A DNA stretch of 11,285 nt, from NCBI GenBank assembly GCA_007128675.1, contig SKWY01000306.1, forward strand, positions 1 through 11,285, written 5' to 3'. How positions within the stretch are numbered: position 1 is the first letter of the stretch; each line of letters begins with the position of its first letter. Shown here piece by piece: positions 1 through 5,446 of the stretch. Made by a program: the position numbers and the translations under genes. Under the pieces are notes generated by a model, which worked only from the letters and a program-made list of their open reading frames with translations, was not told where the DNA came from and made no database searches. This DNA comes from Deltaproteobacteria bacterium. Lineage in GTDB: Bacteria > Myxococcota > Myxococcia > SLRQ01.

Positions 1-346
1 AGCCCCCAGGAAGGGCCATTGCATTGACCGAATCGGGGTCGTCTATCACCTTGAACGACCATGAGATCTCCGGCCTCTTCTCTCCGGTTGCCGCTACGAT
101 CGAATCCCCGAGAAAAGCAACGTAACGCTGAAGCTCCTCATCGGGATGGAGCTCGTAATGAGCTTCCACCTCCGCCGAGATCTGCCGCCCCAGCGCGACC
201 TCCTCCTCCGGAGGAAGAACCACCTCACCTGCCGCTCGTCTGAGGCCAGCACAACCAAAAGCCGTCACCGTTGCAAGGAAGACGATGAGAGCCGCGCCTT
301 GTCTCCTCCGAAGCCAATGAATCAATCTCTTGTTTGCCCGTCTCAC
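1..346 (-). CDS. M48-family metalloprotease lipoprotein, N-terminal part (gene leaves the window)
   Basis: Only about 115 N-terminal residues are present; the frame is open through base 1. Translation shows a basic start, a hydrophobic stretch (ALIVFLATVTAFGC) ending in a Cys near residue 32, then a hydrophilic region. The visible end, DDPDSVNAMALPGG, matches the segment preceding the catalytic domain in M48 (Ste24/BepA-like) zinc proteases, whose family members read N-A-x-A-x-P-G-G. The HEXXH zinc motif should lie beyond the window edge and cannot be seen. The Cys context (A-F-G-C) is a weak lipobox, so outer-membrane or periplasmic anchoring is inferred. Such proteins usually act in envelope protein quality control. 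The GTG at 346 is the chosen start; an in-frame TTG at 325 is an alternative, and neither has a clear Shine-Dalgarno. The gene diverges from the small plus-strand gene at 447. Confidence 0.75.
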   Translation of the reverse strand, partial: MRRANKRLIHWLRRRQGAALIVFLATVTAFGCAGLRRAAGEVVLPPEEEVALGRQISAEVEAHYELHPDEELQRYVAFLGDSIVAATGEKRPEISWSFKVIDDPDSVNAMALPGG

Positions 347-446
347 TGGTTGGCTAGGAGCAGTCCAGCTGCGACCGAGGATCAGACCCCTTGGATAGCA
401 GGCGGTTTCGACATAGGTTCTAGCAAAACCTTCAGGAGGTCTCGAC
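347..446. promoter_or_regulatory. Divergent intergenic region between the M48 gene and the pil_N-domain gene
   Basis: This 100-bp gap separates two outward-facing genes and must hold at least the plus-strand ribosome binding site, AGGAGGT at 434-440, six bases before the ATG at 447. A loose sigma70-like pair, TTGGAT at 391-396 and TAGGTT at 414-419 with a 17-base spacer, could drive the plus-strand gene. Both hexamers match the consensus at only about three positions, so the promoter call is tentative; the Shine-Dalgarno is firm. Confidence 0.4.
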
Positions 447-761
447 ATGGCACACCCCGTTATCTCGAGGAGGCTAGTTCGCCTCCTTTTCGCCGGAGGT
501 ATCGCCCTGGCTGTAATCGCGGGCCCTGCTCTCTCGCAGACTCCCGAAGAGGTCCTCGTTCGAGAAGGAAAGTCGGCAACCTTTCCCCTACCTCGCCAGC
601 TGCAACGACTCGTGAGCGAGGATCCTAGCGTTGCTGTAGTGGAGATACTTCCAGACGGCAAGGCGAGAGTTACAGGGGTGTCGCCTGGAACTACGCAGCT
701 CGTCGGACGAGATCACGCACAGATGCCGCTGGTCATACGGGTCCGAGTGCTGCCGGAGTAA
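447..761 (+). CDS. Secreted single-domain protein with pilus/secretin N-terminal (pil_N, CpaC-type) domain
   Basis: This 104-residue protein starts at an ATG six bases after a perfect AGGAGGT. Residues 1-30 form a classical signal peptide: Arg-rich n-region (SRRLVRLL), hydrophobic core (FAGGIALAVIAG) and likely cleavage after PALS. The mature part has the pattern of the pilus-formation N-terminal domain found at the front of CpaC/RcpA-type secretins: V-R-E-G-K-S-A-T-F-P-L-P, then E-D-P-S-V-A-V-V-E, then G-K-A-R-V-T-G-V-S-P-G-T-T-Q-L. In secretins this domain precedes the ring-forming part. Here nothing follows it, so it is a freestanding periplasmic domain whose partner is not in the window. 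The domain assignment is fairly secure; the role, perhaps binding an envelope secretion or pilus machine, is inference. The gene stops with TAA and converges on the bactofilin gene. Confidence 0.75.
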   Translation: MAHPVISRRLVRLLFAGGIALAVIAGPALSQTPEEVLVREGKSATFPLPRQLQRLVSEDPSVAVVEILPDGKARVTGVSPGTTQLVGRDHAQMPLVIRVRVLPE

Positions 762-801
762 TTCGCGTTACCCGGCATACGCCTCACATGCTCATCGGCT
801 C

Positions 802-818
802 TCGGTCATCAAGACCGA
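802..818. terminator. Possible bidirectional terminator hairpin between convergent genes
   Basis: A 6-bp perfect stem, TCGGTC/GACCGA, with a 5-base loop (ATCAA) lies in the 66-bp gap between the plus-strand gene ending at 761 and the bactofilin gene ending at 828. The convergent setting fits a shared terminator. Neither strand has a U-rich tail after the stem and the stem is short, so the call is weak. Confidence 0.3.
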
Positions 819-827
819 AAGGGCCCG

Positions 828-1331
828 TCATTTCTTGTCGCCAGCCGGCAAGGGCTCTACCTTGGGAGCGACGGGGGCTTCCCTCCTACCGCCCTTTTCC
901 ATGGCGCAGGCCCCCTCGAAGATGACCCCCTTCTCTATCATCAGGGAGGGCGTGGAAACGTTGCAGCGAACCTTGGCGGGGCTATGGAGTTCCACTGCCT
1001 TGCTGGCGGTGATGTTACCGCTGACCTCTCCGTTGACCACCGCCGTTCCAACCTTCATCTCCGCCTCGACCTTGGCTGATTGACCTACCTTCAGAACATC
1101 GTCGGTGACGATCTCTCCCTTGAAATTCCCGTCAATGTGAACGGTCCCTTCAAAGGTGAGCTTTCCCTCGAATGTTGCGCCTCTGCCCAAAAGGGTCGTC
1201 TCGGTGTTCTGGCGATCGTCACGGGCCATATTCTGTTTCTCCTTCTTTCGGGGGGGAGGCTGCAGGACCGAGGTATCAGTCGCCTCCAAATCTTCATCGA
1301 TAGTGTTCGTGTCTTTGTTCCAAAACGGCAT
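828..1331 (-). CDS. Bactofilin (polymer-forming cytoskeletal protein, BacM-like)
   Basis: The product is 167 residues from the chosen ATG at 1331, which follows an AAGGGG Shine-Dalgarno seven bases upstream. The core (about residues 40-145) is a bactofilin domain: TLLGRGATFEGKLTFEGTVH, then IDGNFKGEIV, VGQSAKVEAEMKVGTAVVNG and EVSGNITASKAVELHSPAKV. This is the right-handed beta-helix that polymerises without nucleotide. Flanking tails are hydrophilic: an acidic then basic N-terminus and a Lys/Pro-rich C-terminus. A second in-frame ATG at 1229 (MARDDRQ), also with a good Shine-Dalgarno (AAGGAG at 1240-1245), would give a compact 133-residue bactofilin. A longer start at 1400 would overlap parB and is less likely. 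The gene begins 28 bases after parB stops, so it is probably the last gene of the parAB unit. In Myxococcus bactofilins shape the cell and position ParABS, which fits this context. Confidence 0.9.
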   Translation of the reverse strand: MPFWNKDTNTIDEDLEATDTSVLQPPPRKKEKQNMARDDRQNTETTLLGRGATFEGKLTFEGTVHIDGNFKGEIVTDDVLKVGQSAKVEAEMKVGTAVVNGEVSGNITASKAVELHSPAKVRCNVSTPSLMIEKGVIFEGACAMEKGGRREAPVAPKVEPLPAGDKK

Positions 1332-1359
1332 TTTCTTGCCCCTTATACCTCGAAGCTTC

Positions 1360-2274
1360 TCAATTCCCGAGTATCCGACCGATGATTCGATCGAGGTCAT
1401 CGAGACTCTCGTACTCGATGGTCAGTCGTCCACTCCCCCGCCCTTGCTTGTGATCGAGCCGACATCTCGTAGCAAGAGAACGCTCGATTCTCGATATCAA
1501 GTCCCGAATCTCTGGAGATTCCTGGGTTTTTTGACTCGCGGCGGTGCTTTCCCTCTTCGAAGGCTTTTTTATGGAGCGAACCAGCCCCTCGGTTCGCCTT
1601 ACTGAAAGACCCTTGGATATAATTTCTCTAGCCGCCTTCTCTATGTCCTCGTTTCGAGTCAACGCCGCCAGAGCCCGGGCATGCCCCATCGCAAGCCTTC
1701 CATCGGCAACGGCCTCTCTTACCGCCTGGGGCAATTTCAACAGACGGGTGGCATTGGCGATGGTCGAACGATCCTTGCCGATGTGCTCCCCAAGATGCTC
1801 TTGAGTCCAGCCTCGCCTCGTCATCAACCTCTCGAAGGCTTCCGCCTCTTCCAGAGGATTGAGATCCTCACGCTGGATGTTCTCTACAAGCGCCATCTCG
1901 AAAGCTTCATCGTCGTCGGCATCCTCGAGGACGACGGGGATCGTCTTGAGACCGGCACGCTGAGCGGCCCGCCAGCGCCTCTCGCCTGCTATCAGGCCGT
2001 AGCCCTGCTCCTGACGACGAACGAGCAACGGCGAGAGGATACCCTTCTCCCGAATCGAGACCGCCAGTTCCTTTATCCCTTCCTCATCGAAGGAGCGCCG
2101 GGGCTGATCGTGTCTCGGCTCGATTTGCTCTATAGGCACCTCGAGGATTCTTCGCCCCAACTGCCCCGCTGATCCCGCGGATTGAACACCTATGAGGGAG
2201 CCAAGACCACGCCCCAGCGCACTGCGCCGAGAGCCGCGATCCGGAGATGTGCCGCCGCCTGTAGTGCCACCCAT
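1360..2274 (-). CDS. parB: Chromosome partitioning protein ParB (Spo0J family)
   Basis: This 304-residue ParB has the full family layout. It opens with a basic ALGRGLGSLI segment (residues 19-28), the typical ParB N-terminal region that contacts ParA. The CTP-binding N-domain carries SPLLVRR (81-87), GERRWRAAQRAG (97-108) and ENIQREDLNPLEEAEAF (131-147), including the GERR motif of the CTPase/clamp site. The helix-turn-helix that reads parS spans about 155-180 (W-T-Q-E-H-L-G-E-H-I-G-K-D-R-S-T-I). A charged Ser/Lys linker (235-253) precedes the C-terminal dimerisation domain, which ends SGRLTIEYESLDDLDRIIGR. ParB loads at parS as a CTP-dependent sliding clamp; candidate sites lie about 3 kb away at 5205 and 5364. 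The ATG at 2274 is 61 bases after parA stops and has no strong Shine-Dalgarno. The stop is TGA. Confidence 0.97.
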   Translation of the reverse strand: MGGTTGGGTSPDRGSRRSALGRGLGSLIGVQSAGSAGQLGRRILEVPIEQIEPRHDQPRRSFDEEGIKELAVSIREKGILSPLLVRRQEQGYGLIAGERRWRAAQRAGLKTIPVVLEDADDDEAFEMALVENIQREDLNPLEEAEAFERLMTRRGWTQEHLGEHIGKDRSTIANATRLLKLPQAVREAVADGRLAMGHARALAALTRNEDIEKAAREIISKGLSVRRTEGLVRSIKKPSKRESTAASQKTQESPEIRDLISRIERSLATRCRLDHKQGRGSGRLTIEYESLDDLDRIIGRILGN

Positions 2275-2335
2275 AATCGCCCAGTGCCTCGGAAGAAGAA
2301 TTCGAAACCGATATCGAGGAGTATACCCCTCTTAC

Positions 2336-3133
2336 TTATACGCCTGAATGAGTCGCGACGGGAACCCGCGCCGCGTCTCTTCCCAAAATCTCCTGAGCCA
2401 GCCTCAAGTAGGCCTGACTCCCCTTGGAGCTGAAGTCATACAGCAAGATCGGCTTTCCGAACGAAGGAGCCTCGGAAAGCCGCACATTACGCGGCACTAC
2501 TAGCTCGAAGACCTTCTCTCCAAAGAATCCCCTGACCTCCTCCTGCACCTGATGAGAAAGGTTGTTTCGAGAGTCGAACATGGTGAGGAGTATGCCGTCT
2601 ACCTCGAGCTCCGGATTGATGTGGCTTCTCACCAGCTCGAGGGTCGCCATGAGGTCGCTTATCCCTTCGAGCGCGAAGTACTCACACTGCATGGGAACTA
2701 GGACTCCCTCCGCGGCCGTCAGCGCATTGAGTGTCAAGAGACCGAGCGAAGGAGGACAATCAATCATTACGTAATCGTAGCTCTCCCGGGCAGCAGCCAA
2801 GCCGTCCTTCAGCATGTACTCCCGGCGCTCCACATCGACTAGCTCCACCGCCGCTCCGGCAAGGTCCCGCGTGCTTGGCAAGACGTCGAGCAGAGCGACC
2901 TCCGTATGCTGCACCAACCGCCCGAGTTCCGCCCTACCGCAAAGAAGATCGTAAGCTCCTCGCTCGACCTCTTGCTTACGCAGGCCAAGCCCACTTGTAG
3001 CGTTGCCTTGCGGATCGAGATCAACGACTAGGACTCGACGTTCCGCGGCCGCCAAGGACGCACCGAGGTTCACGGCAGTCGTCGTCTTGCCGACCCCTCC
3101 TTTTTGATTAGCGATGGCGATCGTTCGACCCAT
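2336..3133 (-). CDS. parA: Chromosome partitioning ATPase ParA (Soj family)
   Basis: This 265-residue deviant Walker-type ATPase is close to typical chromosomal ParA/Soj length. The P-loop is QKGGVGKTTTAVNL (residues 10-23), with both signature lysines (K11, K16). Switch I/Walker A' is VVDLDPQGNATSGLG (36-50) and Walker B is YDYVMIDCPPSLG (119-131). Also present are the conserved D-S-R-N-N-L-S-H-Q-V stretch (187-196) and the C-terminal VPRNVRLSEAPSFGKP (213-228) seen in nearly all Soj proteins. ATP-bound dimers bind DNA nonspecifically and are stimulated by ParB, moving the origin region. It starts at ATG 3133 after a GGGGAAGAG purine tract, leads parB by 61 bases, and is probably transcribed with parB and the bactofilin gene. 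It is the first gene after a 433-bp gap, so its promoter should lie there. Confidence 0.97.
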   Translation of the reverse strand: MGRTIAIANQKGGVGKTTTAVNLGASLAAAERRVLVVDLDPQGNATSGLGLRKQEVERGAYDLLCGRAELGRLVQHTEVALLDVLPSTRDLAGAAVELVDVERREYMLKDGLAAARESYDYVMIDCPPSLGLLTLNALTAAEGVLVPMQCEYFALEGISDLMATLELVRSHINPELEVDGILLTMFDSRNNLSHQVQEEVRGFFGEKVFELVVPRNVRLSEAPSFGKPILLYDFSSKGSQAYLRLAQEILGRDAARVPVATHSGV

Positions 3134-3566
3134 CTGCCGATGCTCTTCCCCAGCACGATTGGTGGCGTTCTTCCTTCAGCTCAACGGGGCACCCGATTAG
3201 CACGGGGCCCCATGGGAGTAAAGGCCGTGAGGTCCCAACCCAAATCCTCGGGTTGGTGTCCGCACCCGCCTCGGACGAGCCGCGAAGGTTCGGTTCCAGG
3301 TCTGCTTCGAGCGGAAGGAGGGCGAGATCGGTCCTCTTTAGGCGGCAAGTCGGCCGGCCAGAGCACGTCTAGAGCGCCTCGATGGCTGACCCCCACGTTC
3401 TAGAGGCGCACTCGTCCAGCCGCGGTACCGCTCGAGCTCGGACCCCCAATTCACCTGCCAGAAGATAAACGGGATAGGCCATCGTAGGCACGAGCCAGTA
3501 ATTCGTGGCAACGCCCCTTATCTCGCACATGCCTAACTCGCGAAGGGATGAAGCTACCGTTCGAAA
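3134..3566. other. Long non-coding gap upstream of parA with hairpins and a doubtful 53-codon frame
   Basis: No confident gene is present. This must contain the parA promoter unless parA is read from upstream; I found no convincing -35/-10 pair. Two strong inverted repeats stand out: CCAACCC/GGGTTGG at 3235-3241 and 3250-3256 (8-base loop), and GCGCCTC/GAGGCGC at 3374-3380 and 3403-3409 (22-base loop). Neither is followed by a U-tract. TCTAGAG occurs at both 3368-3374 and 3399-3405. A minus-strand frame from ATG 3530 to TAG 3369 encodes 53 residues (it includes NYWLVPTMAYPVYLLAGELG), which looks protein-like but matches no family I know and lacks a good ribosome binding site. No parS or DnaA box was seen here. 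Confidence 0.5.
3235..3256. repeat. Perfect 7-bp hairpin upstream of parA
   Basis: CCAACCC and GGGTTGG flank an 8-base loop (AAATCCTC), roughly 100 to 120 bases before the parA start. It could be a leader structure, a protein-binding inverted repeat or chance. There is no poly-U tail on either strand, so it is not called a terminator. Confidence 0.4.
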
Positions 3567-4178
3567 CTACCGTGGCACAACGCAGTGCCCTGTCGGCGTG
3601 AGCTCATAGCCTTCAGCGCAGGTCCCGATTGGAGTGCAGCTACCATCACCTCCATTATGATGGCCAGGAGCACAAGCCCCAAAGGGATAGCAAGTTCCGT
3701 CACCGCCGTCTCTATAGCCGGGGCGGCACTCGTCCTCGGGCACACACACTCCGTCACCTCCATTATGATACCCGTCGGAGCAACGACCCCGTGGGAGGCA
3801 TTCCCCATCACCGCCATCGTGGTACGTAGGGGGGCAGGGCGCCTCGCAGATCCCCTCAACGCATTGAGCGGGATGGACACACCTGACATAGCAAGCACCG
3901 CAGTGCTCGCTGTCGGTCTGAAGGTCCACGCACCGATGCCCACATCGGCTCTCTGGAGGACACCACTCTCCACCACAAGCTAGGCTCGAAACAAGGAGCG
4001 AGAAGAAGGCGCTCAGCCATAGACTCTTCACGTTCCCATGCCGGCTCGGCAGCGCCTCTTCGTAGCCCCGCGCTCTTGTCGGCGGTCCAAACGAGAACAC
4101 ATCCACCGAAGCCGAGCTTTTTCGTCGCAAGGCTCGAGAGGGGGACCGCTGCTTCGAGACAGCGCTTTTCTCTTCCAT
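3567..4178 (-). CDS. Cysteine-rich putative lipoprotein: Stig1-like segment plus 18-residue Gly/Cys repeats
   Basis: The product is 203 residues from the ATG at 4178, which has the best Shine-Dalgarno in reach (AAAGGTGA, ending about five bases upstream). Residues 1-49 are basic and polar, then KSLWLSAFFSLLVSSLAC (51-68) is a hydrophobic export segment ending in a probable lipidated Cys. An internal GTG at 4031 would place this signal at the very N-terminus, giving a 154-residue lipoprotein. Residues 68-111 follow the spacing C-G-x-x-C-V-D-x-x-T-D-x-x-H-C-G-x-C seen in Stig1-like proteins of myxobacteria. Residues 115-203 are about five 18-residue units built on C-x-x-G-Y-H-N-G-G-D-G-x-C-x-P. 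An extracytoplasmic, disulfide-rich, possibly adhesive or structural role is inferred. It is an accessory insertion between the core genes rsmG and parA; the specific function is unknown. Confidence 0.75.
   Translation of the reverse strand: MEEKSAVSKQRSPSRALRRKSSASVDVFSFGPPTRARGYEEALPSRHGNVKSLWLSAFFSLLVSSLACGGEWCPPESRCGHRCVDLQTDSEHCGACYVRCVHPAQCVEGICEAPCPPTYHDGGDGECLPRGRCSDGYHNGGDGVCVPEDECRPGYRDGGDGTCYPFGACAPGHHNGGDGSCTPIGTCAEGYELTPTGHCVVPR
3570..3836 (-). repeat. Tandem 54-bp (18-residue) coding repeat, about five copies
   Basis: In-frame units begin CPPTYHDGGDGEC, CSDGYHNGGDGVC, CRPGYRDGGDGTC, CAPGHHNGGDGSC, and a diverged last copy CAEGYELTPTGHC. Each is exactly 18 residues from first Cys to first Cys, and the H/R-[DN]-G-G-D-G core is kept in the first four. 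The last copy has lost the GGDG core, as terminal units of tandem arrays often do. Confidence 0.85.
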
Positions 4179-4532
4179 GGCGTCACCTTTCGAACCCTCG
4201 TGCAATTGGAAGGACACAAGAGGCCATAAATGGCGGGCTCTCCATGAGGGAAGACGGCCGACTGAACCCAAGAGGCCGAAAGATGCCCCCATCGACAAGC
4301 GAGATGGGCTTCTGCTTGAGAGAATAGGCTCAACTCCATCATCTGAGAAGTATGAAGCAATGCCTTGCAATGTATGGTCTATTTTTGAAGAGGCAGCTAT
4401 CGTTCGCGGGCTCTGCTCATGCTCATGATGCTCCCAAGACAACAAGGGCTGCACCTTTCCGCCAAGGCGATTCACGTGGCGAGAAACATGGAGCAGGGTG
4501 CTAGGACAAGCAAAACTCCAGCCCTGGGTTAC
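4179..4532. other. Intergenic region between rsmG and the cysteine-rich lipoprotein gene
   Basis: No convincing gene occupies these 354 bases, although the lipoprotein frame stays open without a stop up to about 4475. The stretch at about 4320-4400 is more AT-rich than its surroundings (it includes CTATTTTTGAAG and several ATG/TATG runs) and is the likeliest place for the lipoprotein promoter on the minus strand. An imperfect hairpin near 4283-4308 (CCCATC/GATGGG arms with extra C residues) is followed on the minus strand by ATCTTTC and might be a weak rsmG terminator. No mobile element remnant was seen. Confidence 0.35.
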
Positions 4533-5192
4533 TCATGCAATGCGCCACTTCGCGGTGACGCGGTCTCCGGCGCCCGAAAGCTCCCCCCTCCACACGCTCT
4601 CCAGCACCAATCCAGCTCGAAGACCCAGAGTCCGAAGCGCTCCATCATCTGGAGCGTTGCTCCCCATCATCGCGACAAGGGAGCCATTAGGGGACAAATA
4701 GTGTCGACCGAGTTCTAGCCAGCTCTCTAAGTCCATCAGGGCTCTTGAAACGACGAGTTCAAAGCTTTGAATGCCCTCATCGAGGGGCTCACCGCCGAGG
4801 CAAGCAGAGACTACCTGTACGTTTTCGAGCTTTAGAGAAGCGGCCGCGGCAAGAAGAAAGGAGGCCTTGCGATAATCAGCCTCTACTAGCGTCACACACA
4901 AGTCCGGTCTCGCCAAGGCCAAGGGAATGCCGGGAAACCCCGCACCACTCCCAATATCCAGCATCTTCTCCTTGGGCTTCATTGCACTCAATAGGGGTAC
5001 CAGCGTCAAGGAATCGGCAAAATGCTTGATCGCCACCGTTCTGGGATCGGTGCTGCCCACCAATCGAACCCGCTTGCTCCAGGCCTCGAGCAAGGGTTGA
5101 TATGCAGCAATACCATCGAGCACTTCTCCCCCAACCGCCACTCCGACTCGACTCAACGTCGACTCTAGCTCATTTTGAATCTCTCTTTTCAC
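4533..5192 (-). CDS. rsmG: 16S rRNA (guanine-527-N7)-methyltransferase RsmG (GidB)
   Basis: This 219-residue protein is of normal length for RsmG/GidB, which uses S-adenosylmethionine to methylate N7 of G527 in 16S rRNA. The family's N-terminal signature appears in diverged form as WSKRVRLVGSTDPRTVAIKH (38-57) followed by FADSL (58-62). The SAM-binding loop is clear: LDIGSGAGFPGIPLALARP (78-96), then VTLVEADYRKASFL (100-113). VVSRALMDLESWL (147-159) matches the conserved motif after the Rossmann strands. The start is GTG at 5192, with only a poor Shine-Dalgarno upstream. A parS site ends 13 bases before this start, so ParB binding could affect its transcription. It is separated from mnmG by 245 bp, not tightly coupled as in many genomes. 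Loss of RsmG gives low-level streptomycin resistance in several bacteria. Confidence 0.95.
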   Translation of the reverse strand: MKREIQNELESTLSRVGVAVGGEVLDGIAAYQPLLEAWSKRVRLVGSTDPRTVAIKHFADSLTLVPLLSAMKPKEKMLDIGSGAGFPGIPLALARPDLCVTLVEADYRKASFLLAAAASLKLENVQVVSACLGGEPLDEGIQSFELVVSRALMDLESWLELGRHYLSPNGSLVAMMGSNAPDDGALRTLGLRAGLVLESVWRGELSGAGDRVTAKWRIA

Positions 5193-5204
5193 GCTCTGTC
5201 CAGA

Positions 5205-5220
5205 CGTTCCACGTGGAACA
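5205..5220. promoter_or_regulatory. parS site 1 (ParB binding), 15 of 16 to the palindrome
   Basis: CGTTCCACGTGGAACA differs from the perfect 16-bp inverted repeat TGTTCCACGTGGAACA only at its first base; the inner 14 bp (GTTCCACGTGGAAC) are a perfect palindrome. This matches the widely conserved chromosomal parS form TGTTNCACGTGNAACA. It lies 13 bases upstream of the rsmG start and about 2.1 kb from parA. Confidence 0.9.
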
Positions 5221-5338
5221 CTCCTTTAGCGACACAAGATGGGGATCAAATGGCTTCGATCCAACTCGTGGCGAGTCGAATCAATCGACTTCGAAACAGA
5301 CAACAAGGCAGGCTCTTTCCAGGCAAGCTCCTACCTCT

Positions 5339-5446
5339 TCGTCCACCAGTTGTCCACAGGGACTGTTCCACGTGGAACACATAAGAGATGTCGCTATCGC
5401 TACACAGCGTGGATGTCGCCCATTAACAATCCACAGTTCATCCACA
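5339..5446 (+). other. Cluster of DnaA-box-like 9-mers, possible origin-associated element
   Basis: Four same-strand 9-mers resemble the DnaA box TTATCCACA: TCGTCCACC at 5339, TTGTCCACA at 5350, CAATCCACA at 5427 and TCATCCACA at 5438. TTGTCCACA and TCATCCACA each differ from consensus at one position; the other two are weaker. They form two pairs, each spaced exactly 11 bp start to start (one helical turn), on either side of the perfect parS. The last overlaps the mnmG stop codon. I see no strong AT-rich unwinding tract, and dnaA is not in the window, so a full oriC is not shown. Confidence 0.4.
5364..5379. promoter_or_regulatory. parS site 2 (ParB binding), perfect palindrome
   Basis: TGTTCCACGTGGAACA is a perfect 16-bp inverted repeat matching the conserved chromosomal parS consensus. 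It lies 159 bp (start to start) from site 1 in the same mnmG-rsmG gap. A DnaA-box-like TTGTCCACA ends five bases before it. Confidence 0.95.

Noticed and set aside
146..628. Long plus-strand open frame across the divergent region
   Set aside because: It covers the M48 gene antisense and the pil_N gene in another frame, has Arg/Ser-rich translation and no family resemblance.
1332..1400. Bactofilin start at 1400 inside the parB 3' end
   Set aside because: It would overlap parB by 41 bases, and the extra residues are not bactofilin-like; better ribosome binding sites exist at 1331 and 1229.
3181..3396. Minus-strand 71-codon frame upstream of parA
   Set aside because: Composition is Arg/Pro/Gly-rich, typical of a chance frame in GC-rich DNA, with no ribosome binding site and no known family.
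4466..4482. CACGTG-containing sequence (GCGATTCACGTGGCGAG) resembling a third parS
   Set aside because: Only the central bases match; the outer arms do not form the TGTT...AACA palindrome, so it is far weaker than the two sites at 5205 and 5364.
5274..5290. Hairpin AGTCGA/TCGACT with 5-base loop in the mnmG-rsmG gap
   Set aside because: A 6-bp stem with no U-tail and no relation to a gene end on either strand; too weak to call a terminator or regulatory structure.
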